From NCBI GenBank assembly GCA_963575745.1, contig CAUYUJ010009446.1:599998-663997 (forward strand): DNA of 64,000 nucleotides. The letters run 5' to 3'. Below the pieces are notes generated by a model. The model did not search any database. It was not told the DNA's origin and saw only the letters and a list, made by a program, of their open reading frames with translations. The stretch is from Prorocentrum cordatum. Lineage: Eukaryota; Sar; Dinophyceae; Prorocentrales; Prorocentraceae. Position numbers and translations under genes: made by a program. Below are positions 49,360 to 61,178 of the stretch, piece after piece (the stretch's first letter is position 1; the number at the start of each line of letters is the position of its first letter).

Positions 49360-49858
49360 TCACCAACAGTCACACACTTCGTGCTCTTCGACTTCCCAGA
49401 ACTCCATTCCCAGGCCACATTCTGAATACCCGGATGCAACAGTCACACACTTCGTGCTCTTCGAGATCCCAGAACGCCATTCCCGGGCCACATTTAGAAT
49501 AACCAGATGCAACAGTCACACACTTCGTGCTCTTCGACATCCCAGAACGCCATTCCCGGGCCACATTCTGGAGGGCCGGATGCAACAGTCACACACTTCG
49601 TGCTCTTCGAGTTCCCAGAACTCCATTCCCGGGCCACATTTTGGATGCCCGGAGCCAACTGTAGGCCACTTCGTGCTCTTCGAGTTCCCAGAACTCCATT
49701 CCCGGGCCACATTTTGAATGCCCGGAGCCAACTGTAGGCCACTTCGTGCTCTTCGAGTTCCCAGAACTCCATTCCCGGGCCACATTTTGAATGCCCGTAG
49801 CCAACTGTAGGCAACTTCGTGCTCTTCGACTTCCCAGAACTCCCATTCCTGGGCCACA
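49360..49858. repeat. 73-bp tandem repeats (representative array)
   Basis: Units with ACTTCGTGCTCTTCGA, CCCAGAACTCCATTCCCGGG and CCACATT at a spacing of 73 bases (GCCAACTG at 49654, 49727 and 49800). Further arrays of the same unit are at 48500-49000, 50960-51500 and 52680-53035. Confidence 0.85.
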
Positions 49859-49859
49859 T

Positions 49860-50650
49860 TTTCAGCAGGGGCAAGAGCACGACGAGGAGGAGGACGAGCA
49901 AGACCAGGAGGACGAGGACGAGCAGGAGCAGGACGAGGAGCAGGAGGAGCAGGAGAAGAAGGACGAGCAGGAGGAGGAGGAGGACGAGCAGGAGGAGGAG
50001 GACGACCAGGAGGAGGAGGACGACCAGGAAGAGGAGGAGGAGGAGGAGGGGAGGGGGAGGAGTACCAGGAGCAGGAGGAGGAGGAGGGGGAGGAGGAGGA
50101 GGAGGAGGAGGAGGAGGAAGAGGAGGAGAGGACGAGGAGGACGAGGACGAGGAGGAGGAGGGAAGGAGGGTGGGGGGAGAGTTACAGGAGGAGGAGAACG
50201 AGGACAAACCATGAGGAGGAGGAGGATGAGGAGGAGGAGGAGGAGGAAGAGAGAAACCTGGGAGATGAGGACGAGCAAGACGAGGAGGACGAGAACGAGG
50301 ACGACCAGGAAGAGGAGGAGGAGGAGGAGGAGGAGGAGGAGGAGGAGGGGAGGGGGAGGACTACCAGGAGGAGGAGGAGGAGGAGGAGGAGGAAGAGGAG
50401 GAGGAGGACGAGGAGGAGGAGGAGGAGGACGAGGAGGAGGAGGGGGGGGGAGAGCACCAGGAGAAGGAGAACGAGGACCACCAGGAGGAGGAGGAGGAGG
50501 AGGAGGAGGAGGAGAGAACACCAGGAGGAGGAGGACGAGCAAGACGAGGAGGACGAAAACGAGGACGAGCAGGAGGAAGAGGAGGGGGAGGAGGAGGAGG
50601 AGGAGGAGGAGCAGGAGAAAAATGAGGAGGAGGAGGAGGCAGGCAGGCCC
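49860..50650. repeat. GAGGAGGAC/GGA purine array in composite unit 2
   Basis: About 790 bases of GGA with GAC and CAG interruptions, coding-like only as Glu/Asp/Gln or Arg strings. The same array, 90 percent or more alike in order, is in unit 3 at 51515-52330. Confidence 0.85.
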
Positions 50651-51514
50651 TGAGGCTGAGGCTGTGACTACTGCGACGTACTGCCGTTCCGCTGCGCACT
50701 GTCAATCGTTGAGTAGCGAATGCGGACTACGACTGCGAGAACAGCAGTAATCGACAACTGGATTTTCATCTGAGTCTTAAGGGGAATGCTTTCAGATATG
50801 CTTCTACACATCGCTGTTAGGTTGCTTTGCCGGGATAATTACCTAACAGCGAAGACTGATAGGTTTCTAGTGGGATCAAAAGAGAGCAGCAGATCACTCC
50901 ACAGGGGGTCCGGGCAGGTGTTGGGAGTTGCCGGGCGGCAGGTGCCGGGCTCGTTTTTCACCAACAGTCACACACTTCGTGCTCTTCGCCTTCCCAGAAC
51001 TCCATTCCCAGGCCACATTCTGAATACCCGGATGCAACAGTCACACACTTCGTGTTCTTCGAGATCCCAGAACGCCATTCCCGGGCCACATTAGAATAAC
51101 CAGATGCAACAGTCACACACTTCGTGCTCTTCGACATCCCAGAACGAGAACCCAATTCCCTTTCCCAGGGCCACATTCTGGAGGGCGGATGCAACAGTCA
51201 CACAACTTCGTGCACTTTTTCCGATTTTTTATCCAGAACTCATTCCCTCCCCCCGGGCCAACATTCTGGGGGGCGGAGCCAACTGTAGGGCCACTTCGTG
51301 TTGTCGATTTTCCCAGACTCACATTTCCCCGGCCACTTTTGGAAATCCCAAGCCAACTGTATGCCACCTTCCGGTGCTCTTTCGATACCCATAACCGCCT
51401 TCACACCCACCCGAAATGGTTTTGAAATGCCCCGAGCCATTTGTATGCCCAAAACTTGTGCTCTTCTTATCGACTTCCCAGAACTTCCATTCCTGGGCCA
51501 CATTGTCAGCAGGG

Positions 51515-52330
51515 GCAAGAGCACGACGAGGAGGAGGACGAGCAAGACCAGGAGGACGAGGACGAGCAGGAGCAGGACGAGGAGCAGGAGGAGCAGGAGG
51601 GTCAGGAGAAGAAGGACGAGCAGGAGGAGGAGGAGGACGAGCAGGAGGAGGAGGACGACCAGGAGGAGGAGGACGACCAGGAAGAGGAGGAGGAGGAGGA
51701 GGAGGTGAGGGGGAGGACTACCAGGAGGAGGAGGAGGAGGAGGAGGAGCGAGAAGATGCGAGAGGAGGAGGAGGAAGGAGGAGGAGGAGGAACTAGAGAG
51801 GAGGAGGAGGAGGGGGGGAGACACCAGGAGGAAGAGAACGAGGACCACCAGGAGGAGGAGGAGGAGGAGGATGAGGAGGAGGAGGAGAGAACACCAGGAG
51901 GAGGAGGACGAGGAAGACGAGGAGGACGAGAACGAGGACGACCAGGAAGAGGAGGAGGAGGAGGAGGAGGAGGAGGAGGAGGAGGAGGAGGAGGGGAGGG
52001 GGAGGACTACCAGGAGGAGGAGGAGGAGGAGGAGGAGGAGGAAGAGGAGGAGGAGGACGAGGAGGAGGAGGAGGAGGAGGAGGACGAGGAGGAGGAGGGG
52101 GGGGGAGAGCACCAGGAGGAGGAGAACGAGGACCACCAGGAGGAGGAGGAGGAGGAGGAGGAGGAGAGAGCACCAGGAGGAGGAGGACGAGCAAGACGAG
52201 GAGGACGAGAACGAGGACGAGCAGGAGGAAGAGGAGGAGGAGGAGGAGGAGGAGGAGGAGGAGGAGGAGGAGGAGGAGGAGGAGGAGGAGGGGGAAGAGG
52301 AGGGGGAGGAGGAGGAGGAGGCAGGCTGAG
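51515..52330. repeat. GAGGAGGAC/GGA purine array in composite unit 3
   Basis: Partner of 49860-50650, opening with the same GCAGGGGCAAGAGCACGACG and the same sequence of interruptions. Confidence 0.85.
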
Positions 52331-53035
52331 GCTGAGGCTGTGACTGCGACTGCCGTTGCCGCTGCGACTGTCATCGCGAATGCGACTACGACTGCGAGAA
52401 CAGCAGAATTCGACAACTGGATTTTCATCTGAATCTTAAGGGGAATGCTTTCAGATATGCTTCTACACATCGCTGTTAGGTTGCTTTGCCGGGATAATTT
52501 TTGAAGGATTTTGGCAATTTTTACCTAACAGCGAAGACTGATAGGTTTCTAATAGGGTAAAAAGAGAGCAGCACATTACTCCACAGGGGGGTCTGGGCAG
52601 CCGTTGGGGAGGTGTTGGGGGGCCGTTGGGGTTTGGTTGGGGGGCCGTTGGGGTTTGCCGGGGGGGATCGTTTTTCGCATACAGTCACACACTTCGTGCT
52701 TTTCGATTTCCCAGAACTCCATTCCCGGGCCACATTCTGAATGCCCGGAGCCAACTGTAGGCCACTTCGTGCTCTTCGACTTCCCAGAACTCCATTCCCG
52801 GGCCACATTTTGGATGCCCGGAGCCAACTGTAGGCCACTTCGTGCTCTTCGACTTCCCAGAACTCCATTCCCGGGCCACATTTTGGATGCCCGGAGCCAA
52901 CTGTAGGCCACTTCGTGGTCTTCGAGTTCCCAGAACTCCATTCCTGGGCATGATTTTGAATGCCCGGAGCCAACTGTAGGCCATTTCGTGTTCTTCGAGT
53001 TCCCAGAACTCCATTCCCGGGCCACACTTTGAATG

Positions 53036-53905
53036 CTGAGGCAGGCTGATGCTGAGGCTGAGGCAGGCTGAGGCTGAAGGCAGACTGAAGCTGAGGACGA
53101 GGCTGAAGGCAGACTGAGGCTGAGGCTGAAGCAGGCTGAGGCTGAGGCTGAGGCAGGCTGAGGCTGAGGCTGAGGCAGGCTGATGCTGAGGCAGGCTGAG
53201 GCTGAGGCTGAGGCTGATGCAGGCTGAGGCTGAGGCCGAGGCTGACTGGCTGAGGCTGGCAGGCTGAGGCTGCAGGCTGAGGCTGAAGGCTGATGCTGAG
53301 GAGGCTGAGGCTGAGGCTGAGGATGCAGGCTGAGGCTGAGGCAGGCTGAGGCTGAGGCTGAGGCTGAGGCAGGCTGAGGCTGAGGCTGAGGCTGAGGCAG
53401 GCTGATGCTGAGGCAGGCTGAGGCTGAGGCTGAGGCTGATGCAGGCTGAGGCTGAGGCAGGCTGAGGCTGAGGCCGAGGCTGAAGGCAGACTGAGGCTGA
53501 GGCTGAAGCAGGCTGAGGCTGAGGCTGAGGCAGGCTGAGGCTGAGGCTGAGGCAGGCTGATGCTGAGGCAGGCTGAGGCTGAGGCTGAGGCTGATGCAGG
53601 CTGAGGCTGAGGCAGGCTGAGGCTGAGGCCGAGGCCGACGGCAGACTGAGGCTGAGGCTGAAGCAGGCTGAGGCTGAGGCAGAGGCAGGCTGAGGCTGAG
53701 GCTGAGGCTGAGGCAGGCTGATGCTGAGGCAGGCTGAGGCTGAGGCTGAGGCTGATGCAGGCTGAGGCTGAGGCAGGCTGAGGCTGAGGCCGAGGCTGAA
53801 GGCAGACTGAGGCTGAGGCTGAAGCAGGCTGAGGCGAGGCTGAGGCAGGCTGAGGCTGAGGCAGGCTGAGGCTGAGGCTGAGGCAGGCTGAGGCTGAGGC
53901 TGTGA
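53036..53905. repeat. GCTGAG hexamer array in composite unit 4
   Basis: GGCTGAGGCTGAGGCA units with internal higher-order repeats of about 200-220 bases (AAGGCAGACTGAGGC recurs near 53103, 53486, 53638 and 53796). On the minus strand it gives a long Ser/Leu/Pro/Gln frame (476 codons), an artefact. Confidence 0.85.
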
Positions 53906-54062
53906 CTGCGACTGCTGTTGCCACTGCGACTGCCATCGCGAATGCGACCACGACTGCGAGAACAGCAGAATTCTACAACAGGATTCTTATCTGAATCTTA
54001 AGGGGAATGCTTCCAGATATGCTCCTACACATCGCTGTTAGGTTGCTTTGCCGGGATAATTT

Positions 54063-55000
54063 TGCGTCTAGGGGCCCTCTTGGGACGCATGTTGGAGGCT
54101 TCTTGGGGCCTCTTGGGGGCGTCCTTGGACGTCTGGGGTCTCCTGGGGCCTCTTGAGGGGCCTCCTGGGGGCCTCCTGGCGGCCTCTTGGGGCGGAAGGC
54201 TCGAGCTTGCGGTTCGTGGTCCCCCTCTGGGCCCCCTCTTGGGCCCGTCTTGGGGCCCTCTTGGGCCATCTTGGGCGCCTCTTGGGCCGTCTTGGGGCCC
54301 TCTTGGGCTGTCCTGGGGCCCTCTGGGAAGCTTCTTGGGCCGTCTTGGGGCGGTCTTGGGCGCCTCTTGGGCCGTCCTGTAACGTCGGAAAGCCCAAAAG
54401 GCGACTTTGTTGAAAATGTACGTTTTACGAAGGGAATGGGCCAATTCTTGCGTCTAGGGGCCCTCTTGGGACGCATGTTGGAGGCTTCTTGGGGCCTCTT
54501 GGGGGCGTCCTTGGACGTCTGGGGTCTCCTGGGGCCTCTTGAGGGGCCTCCTGGGGGCCTCCTGGCGGCCTCTTGGGGCGGAAGGCTCGAGCTTGCGGTT
54601 CGTGGTCCCCCTCTGGGCCCCCTCTTGGGCCCGTCTTGGGGCCCTCTTGGGCCATCTTGGGCGCCTCTTGGGCCGTCTTGGGGCCCTCTTGGGCTGTCCT
54701 GGGGCCCTCTTGGAAGCTTCTTGGGCCGTCTTGGGGCGGTCTTGGGCGCCTCTTGGGCCGTCCTGTAACGTCGGAAAGCCCAAAAGGCAACTTTGTTGAA
54801 AATGTACGTTTTACGAAGGGAATGGGCCAATTTTTGCGTCTAGGGGCCCTCTTGGGACGCATGTTGGAGGCTTCTTGGGGCCTCTTGGGGGCGTCCTTGG
54901 ACGTCTGGAGGCCATCTTCAGCATCTCGGAGCCCTCTTGGAGGCCTCTTGGAAGTTTCTTGGGCCGTCTTGGGCGCTTCTTGGGCCGTCTTGTCTGACTG
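54063..55000. repeat. GPSWG-type 386-bp tandem repeat, 2.4 copies
   Basis: TGCGTCTAGGGGCCCTCTTG begins at 54063, 54449 and 54835, exactly 386 apart. Each full copy ends with TGTTGAAAATGTACGTTTTA and GAAGGGAATGGGCCAAT. Copy 3 changes after about 70 bases into other CTTGG-type sequence. Confidence 0.9.
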
Positions 55001-55097
55001 GGGAGGCCTCCGGCAAGCCCCGACGAGCCTCCGGGCCCCCCGGGGCTCACATTTGTGGTCGGGGTCCCGGCCCCGGGCCCCTGGACCCGGTGCGCCG

Positions 55098-55148
<51 letters not shown>

Positions 55149-55151
<3 letters not shown>

Positions 55152-56294
55152 GAGGTGAGGGGGTGAGATCGAAGTGGAACGGAGAGCCCCCCTACCGGGA
55201 AATCGATTTCGGTTTCGTGTTCGTGCGTGCCGTGCGTGCGGGCGAGGCGAAGCTGCGTGGGCGGGCGAGAGAAAGTCTCCTGTGGCTGAGGCGCGGCCGG
55301 ACCAAATGATTCCCTTCCGGGCGGCCGGGGCCCCGCGGTGTCCCGCCGGTGTCCCGCTGGTGTCCCGTGTGGCTGAGGCGCGGCCGGACCAAATGTCTCC
55401 CTTCCGGGCGGCCGGGGCCCCGCGGTGTCCCGCCGGTGTCCCGTCGGTGTCCCGATTATGAAGATGATTTTGATGATGATGATGGTGATGATGATGACGA
55501 TGTTGATGTTTTATTTTGATGATCGATAGTGAGATCGGTAGTGATATCGATTGTGAGATCGAACGTGAGATCGAATGTCAGATCGCTTGTGAGATCGATT
55601 GTGAGACCGAATGTGAGATCGATAATGAGATCGATAGTGAGATCGATTGTGAGACCGAATGGGATATCGATTGTGAGATCGATTGTGATATCGATAGTGA
55701 GATCGATAGTGAGACCGAATGTGAGATCGATTGTGGAGTCTGTTGTGAGATCGATAGTCAGATCGATTGCGAGATCGATCGATTGAGTTAGTAGTGGGAT
55801 CACTATCGGTAATGAGATCGATAGTGATTTCGATAGTGAGATCGATTATGAAACCGAATGTGGGATCGGTTGTGAGTTCGGTTGTGATATCGATAGTGGG
55901 ATCGATAATGCAATCGAAAGTGAGTTCGATAGAGAGATCGATAGTGAGGCCGAATGCGAGATCGGTTGTGATATCGATAGTGAGATCGATAGTAAGACCG
56001 AATGTGAGATCGATAATGAGATCGATAGTGAGTTTGATCGTGAGATCGATAGTCAGATCGAATACGAGATCGATTGTGGTATCGATTGCGAGATCAATAG
56101 CGAGACCGAATTTGAGATCCATTGTGGGATCGATTGTGAGATTGATTGTGAGATCGATAGTCAGATCGATTGTGAGATCTACCGATTGAGATCGAATGTG
56201 AGATCGGTAGTGAGTTCGATAGTGAGATCGATCGAGTGCGACGTTGGTCCCCCCCCGCCCTCACCTCCTTATCACCCGAAGGGTGGTCTATGCG

Positions 56295-56296
<2 letters not shown>
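55149..56296. repeat. Repeat D copy 2: (TA)n-bounded 1.15-kb segment
   Basis: Direct repeat of 46661-47861, preceded by (TA)n at 55099-55148 and followed by (TA)n from 56297. The copies differ by point changes and by a few 12-mer units. Confidence 0.85.
55510..56240. repeat. 12-bp GTGAGATCGATA array, copy 2
   Basis: About 60 units, parallel to 47045-47800; the order of variant units is largely conserved between the two. Confidence 0.9.
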
Positions 56297-56341
<45 letters not shown>

Positions 56342-56431
56342 TATAGATATATATGTATATATATACATTCATACATATATACATATATTTAATACATATA
56401 CATATATATTCATGGCGACAGCCTCAGCGGT

Positions 56432-57740
56432 GATTCGGCGGACCTGAGCCACATCCAGCACGCCCTGCGGCGCAAGCGTGACGGGGATTCCAAGGGTGGA
56501 TGCGTCGGGATTGCAACGTCCACGCTGATGGCTGATTCCCAAGTTGCCCTGCCCGACAACGACCTAATCCTCCAACATCAGTGCCAGGAGTGCACCTGCC
56601 CGTGCGACTGCGCCGCCCAGACAACTCCTCAGTCGACGGAGAAGAACGCGCGACCATATGCATGAGACAAGGGCGCGCGCGTCGAGGTCACTCGACCCGC
56701 GCGCCTGCGGCAGTAGACAGTAGATCGCCGCGCCGAGAGACGTCGCCTCATAGACGAACGGGCACTCCGACGCGCGGGCCGACGCCGCGGCCCATCATGG
56801 GGAGATCATCGTGAGAACTGCTACGACAGAAGCATTACTCCGATCCGACCGATAGTGGCACAACCCTCCGATGACACCCCGTGGCGCCAAGGCGAGGAGC
56901 TGAACCGAGATGCGGGGAACTGCGCTGCCCGACTCAACCTCGGACCCATAGCTGAAGACCGTCCAGCGCGCTTGAACGACGACGAAACATGTCAAGATCT
57001 TCGCGGAGGTCAACCACCTCGCCCTGCAGCCAGCCACGAAGGGAGACGAGACAGATCGACGCAAATGCAGGCCGAAACTCGATACTGGCAGGGCTCAGGA
57101 GACTGGCCCTACAGGAATCAAGTCAATCATCCCCGATGGAACGTCTATCCGGATGTCACCACCATCAGACGCACTGGGGCCACGTGCACCCGCCCCCACC
57201 GAGGCAAAGGCCCAAACAGAACTTGCGGGCAAGCCCAAGAGACCTCTAGGGAGGCCGCCAGTCACGCTTACTCCGACCCGCTCTTCGGCATCTTCTCGGG
57301 CATCAAGCCGAGAAAATTTGCTCGAAGGTAGACCGAACGAAGACCGCGTCACTCAGTGACATCGAGGAGAGAGCGGAAAGAACACGCGCAACCCCTGGAG
57401 GCGGCGCAGCTGGGGCCGGCGCCGGCACGTCGGGATCAGAGCAGCCAAAAAGCAAAGAGCCCCTTATCTCATAGACATCCCCATTGACGATTCCGACGAC
57501 GACAGCGCCCGCGCATCTTACGAGGCTCAAGTTGCCGCTGGTTGCAGAGCTATTTTGTCTGATGCACCCGGACGAACAGCTCAAGACATCAAGGTGGTGA
57601 AGGGCAAGAAGCGATTAGAGCCTAACCCCAAAAGAGCGGCTGAGGCGAAGCACATAATTATTCTTTTTAAGTGCCCACCTACAACACGTGACACGCAGAG
57701 AGTGGACTCTCTCGAAGATAGGTTCGGGCCCCCGGGCTAG
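56432..57740 (+). pseudogene. Broken coding remnants, unknown protein
   Basis: Protein-like pieces in successive frames: ADLSHIQHALRRKRDGDSKG and CQECTCPCDC (56432-56664), KHVKIFAEVNHLALQP to GKPKRPLGRPPVTLTP (about 56969-57359, with an AT-hook-like core GRPP), and IPIDDSDDDSARASYEAQV (57475-57740). Charged, low in hydrophobics, like a retroelement gag or ORF1, but no domain is recognised. It leads into the Tpt1-like remnant below; whether they belonged to one protein is unknown. Confidence 0.35.
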
Positions 57741-58076
57741 TCACACAGGCCGCCAACGCCATCGCGACGCACGCGGCCCCCGTGCATCGCTGGCAAGAAC
57801 AAAGATTTGGAATGGCGGACCACATGCGCCCTTAATCCGGAAAGGGCAAGGGATGCGACGGCCCTCATGGCGTCCCTGACAGTGACAAGGAAGACGATGT
57901 AGGAAACCAGTGAACACTACGATAAGCGCGTCAAGTCGTTTTACGAGATGAGGGCCGAGCTCAGCGCCATCCATGTGCAGCATGTTCTGGCTCGGGCGCT
58001 CGGGATAACCCGACCGCTGCATGTTCGGGCTCGAGCGCTTGGGGCAACCTGACCACTGACGGCAGGGGCAATCGCG

Positions 58077-59061
58077 GTGACCCACGGGGCAACATGTTTG
58101 AATAATAAACTCCATGGTGGGAGCTCGATGACGATATTCTTCCAGACGACGGATCAGGACACCTCTTCGAAGGGCCCAGGCAAAGGTAAAACGAAAGGCG
58201 TAGATAAACGAGACGCGCGCCGCTTTCAATGCGGCAATGCGTTCCGCCTGGGAGATGTCGACCGCGAGATAGCAAAGGACGCTACTGAGTCCCTTGGTTT
58301 TCGCTGCAGATCCCACGGCGTGAAGCTATCCCAATTTCTATCCTGGCTTCTCTGCCACGCCAGTATCAACATTCATCAAGGAAGGGAGTGACGGTCGGAG
58401 TCCTTCGTCAGCGGCGAGGGATGGGTCGACGTCAACGAGATTGCCGATCACCCTCACAGAGGACACTGGCACGTTACTCACTGGCTCCGTGCATGCACTG
58501 CGGACAAGCAGGCATCGACCATTGAATTTATTTCAAGGATCTCTGATAAAGAACGACTGGAGCACCGCATCACAAGGGGCTCCGATGAAATTGATGGCCG
58601 ATGCGACGCGCGCCAGTTCCGTGCCATTCAGGGCCGCGGAGCGGGCGCGGTCACGAACAATTGTGCGACACCGTCGGCTTGGACGACTTGGGTGCGGAAG
58701 CGTTCTCACCAGTCATGGCCCATGGCACAGCGAGCCGGGCTTTGAGAGGGGCAGGTTTCAAGGCTCCGCCGGCGGCATCTCTTGTCTTAGCCGACATGGT
58801 GACCGCGGGGGCGGCGGCCGTGATATGATCCGTGCCATCCAGTATCAACCGCGCGTTAAGAACATCTTCAGTGGTTTCAGAGACACCTACGCTTGCTATC
58901 TATACATATGTGTATACATACATATCGAGGAGCTCCTAAAGGATGGTGTCCGCGTTGACAGGTTCATCCATGAGATACTACAGACACGTGGCGTGGACTT
59001 GATGGAATGTGCCCCAAATTATCTGGACTGCCGTGGATCCGAACTGCCGTGGATCGGCTGA
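58077..59061 (+). pseudogene. RNA 2'-phosphotransferase (Tpt1/KptA)-like remnant
   Basis: Tpt1/KptA removes the splice-junction 2'-phosphate from tRNA using NAD. Pieces in order: VKLSQFLSWLLCHAS (58317 on; the family has LSxxLRH, so the active-site Arg before His is Cys here), EGWVDVNEIADH (58416), RISDKERLEHRI (about 58536), QFRAIQGRG (58614, Arg kept but the His of QGH is Arg), MAHGTASRALRGAGF (58715, another frame) and IHIEELLKDGVRVDRFI (near 58924, third frame). An in-frame TGA at 58389-58391 and two frameshifts show decay. The family call is from motif order by eye. Confidence 0.5.
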
Positions 59062-59108
59062 GGCTAGGCTTCTGAGACCACGACTCGCATTTTGGCCCGT
59101 GCCTGGAG

Positions 59109-59477
59109 GTGCTCCCGGGGGACGACCCGAGGGTTCGGAAGGGCGCAGAAAACGCGCGCCAGGGCCGCTCATGCTTTTGGACACGGTCCGAAGAAACTCA
59201 ACATTACGTCAGACTTGTGCGCCGTATTCGATGCCTGCAGCAGTGCGCCCACAGCAGCAGCGACGTGGAGGGCGCGGAGAAGATCGATGTCGAGGTCTCC
59301 AGCGACCCCCTGCGGAAGAAGTTCTCGGAGAGCCTGCCGGCCGCCGAGAAGCAGGCTGTCAACATCTTCTGGCGTGGAACCCTACGCAGTCAGACCCGCG
59401 CCATCAACGATGCCAACACCAGGTGTGCGTTGTGCGGAGCGCTCCACCCGAGAGCCCAGCACCTATGGAGCGAATGA
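59109..59477 (+). pseudogene. LINE-type ORF2 C-terminal fragment with zinc knuckle
   Basis: The frame contains AEKQAVNIFWRGTLRSQTRA and RCALCGALHPRAQHLW, the pattern of the Cys-rich end of LINE ORF2 proteins (CxxC...H). The final Cys is lost. It is the opposite orientation to elements A and B and of a different subtype. No RT domain is recognisable upstream. Confidence 0.45.
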
Positions 59478-60527
59478 AGTGGGATGGACGTAGAGCGCCA
59501 GCTTCTCAGCATATTGTACCACATCCAGCCTATGCGGTGGGCTCGTCAGCCACGAGTCACATCCCAAAGCGGATGGACCAGGACCGGGGCCAGTCGTCAT
59601 CATCATCGTCGCGTTGATATGCATATTGCCAGTTGCCACTGGGGTATCCTCATGTGTCTGGGCCCGTTGAAGGCGCTGCTCGACTGAGAGCCACACCATC
59701 TGAGCGAGAAGGACTCCTCAATGAGGCTGTCATCCTGTCGCTCGAGCAGCACGCGGATTATCTCTACGCGGTCATCCACCTGAACCAGAATATGGCGTGG
59801 CACAATCCACAGGCGGGATCTACTCGAGTTGCGTCCCGACCGCTGCACAGGAACGCGATAGACGACGGGTGAAGGCCAGCTTCCAGATCATGAGCTCTCC
59901 GTTTCTAGGCTTCCTGGTGAAGGACTTTTGCATGGAGATCGGCATCGAATTGTGTTTCCATCGGTGCCTGGTTCTCCTGCTCTTGAGGGTGCTGTCCTTG
60001 CTGGCCACACAATCGACTGACATCGTGGCGATGCCCTTTGTGATGTTCGGCAGTTTCAGGCACTGCGCGCTGCCTTACTTCCCCCGAGGAGTGGCCTTGC
60101 CCTTTTCGAGGAACCAATCCAGAAGATGCGGCTTCTGCTCTTCCAGCCGGCCAGCAGCACGTCAGCTAGCTGACCACCACGTTTCCTGTCGTTATGCCTC
60201 TTTTCGTCGTTCTGTCGTCTCCCCATATTTTTTTTCCGTCCTATCGCTTTGCGGCTGTCGTTCGTGCGCTTTGGGGCTGTCGTTTTTCTCCCTCGGCCCC
60301 GCCGTCCTCCTCTTTTTCGTTTCCATGTCGCCCTCTGTGGGCCGTCCCCGCGGGGGTGGAACGTGCGTTTTCCTAGGCCCCTCCTGGGTATCGGGGGGCG
60401 TTTGCTCTTGTCGGCGTCCTCTAAAAACGTTTTTTTTGTTCGGCAGTTGTGCTGAACAGAATGTGGAACGGGAACATACGAGATAAACTGGACATGTAGA
60501 GCGGGGTGGATACACAAAAAACGTCTG
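59478..60527. other. No recognisable gene
   Basis: Several frames of 60-229 codons; the longest plus frame (59797-60486) is Phe/Ser/Cys/Arg-rich with no visible domain. Confidence 0.4.
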
Positions 60528-60549
60528 TCCGTTGTCATCTTGGCTCAAG
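60528..60549 (+). other. Relict dinoflagellate spliced-leader sequence
   Basis: 22 bases match the known DinoSL at 19 positions, including the whole 3' end CTTGGCTCAAG apart from one base. The mismatches are at positions 6, 8 and 12. Such relicts arise when trans-spliced mRNAs are reverse-transcribed back into the genome. A 62-codon ORF follows from the ATG at 60592. Confidence 0.65.
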
Positions 60550-60818
60550 ACAATCACCTCCTGGAGCTCCCCTCGCCCTTGAGGAGCCCGTCATGTGGCA
60601 ATCCTCCCTCTTTCCGGCCTCAGGGGGGGGCTCCCCATTCTTGGCCATCTCTCGGCACACTTCAATACTGATACCCTCCGCGCTACCACGGGTAACGGCA
60701 ACAGGCTTAGCAACAGCTTCTTATTCGGAGCCATGGTGCCTATCTCTGCTCGGTCTTGGTGTGAGAACACGTAAATGACGACCGATTGGGCAACACACGC
60801 ACGCAAGCAGGAACGTGA

Positions 60819-61178
60819 TTGCATTCCATCCATCGCCGAGAGTCGCCGCTAGTATCACGTTTCTTGCTGTCTCACGGTGCCCGGGTCGTGAAGTCGGCGC
60901 CTCTCTTCTATAGCAGCGTTGGTGATGGTGGCATGGTCCAGGTATTTGATGAGATGCATCTGTTGCAGTTCAAGGAGCAAGGCACCGCAACGCTCCATTC
61001 GCAGAAGCTTCGGCATGCTCCTGGTATGGTCCTGGTGTGTTTGTCCCTGCTCCTAGTCCAGGTTTCCTGGCTTGCGGTCTGCTGTCTACTCCTAGCGGTG
61101 GTGTTGGAGGCTTGGGGGTACATACGTCTAACAGCGTGCACGCGGATCTTTGATCAGTTGGATGTGCACCGTATGTGA
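60819..61178 (+). CDS. Small ORF with one strong membrane segment
   Basis: 119 codons. Residues about 69-101 are strongly hydrophobic (MVLVCLSLLLVQVSWLAVCC and on), so one or two membrane passes. Not recognised. It begins 270 bases after the spliced-leader relict at 60528-60549 on the same strand, so it could be part of a retroposed cDNA, but the link is unproven. Confidence 0.25.
   Translation: MHSIHRRESPLVSRFLLSHGARVVKSAPLFYSSVGDGGMVQVFDEMHLLQFKEQGTATLHSQKLRHAPGMVLVCLSLLLVQVSWLAVCCLLLAVVLEAWGYIRLTACTRIFDQLDVHRM

Larger units (their letters stand above)
48370..54042. repeat. Four composite units of up to 1.6 kb with CCTAACAGCG ends
   Basis: Units begin CCTAACAGCG at 48370, 49242, 50842 and 52524. 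The last three end with its reverse complement CGCTGTTAGG at 50821, 52480 and 54042. Inside each: AGACTGATAGGTTTCTA, a TCACTCCACAGGG stretch, 73-bp repeats, then a purine array (units 2 and 3) or a GCTGAG array (unit 4), then a tail with GGGGAATGCTTTCAGATATG. Unit 1 lacks the purine array and tail. Neighbouring units are separated by TTGCTTTGCCGGGATAATT. Confidence 0.85.

Noticed and set aside
52521-53951. 476-codon Ser/Leu/Pro/Gln minus-strand ORF
   Set aside because: It is the translated GCTGAG array and 73-bp repeats.
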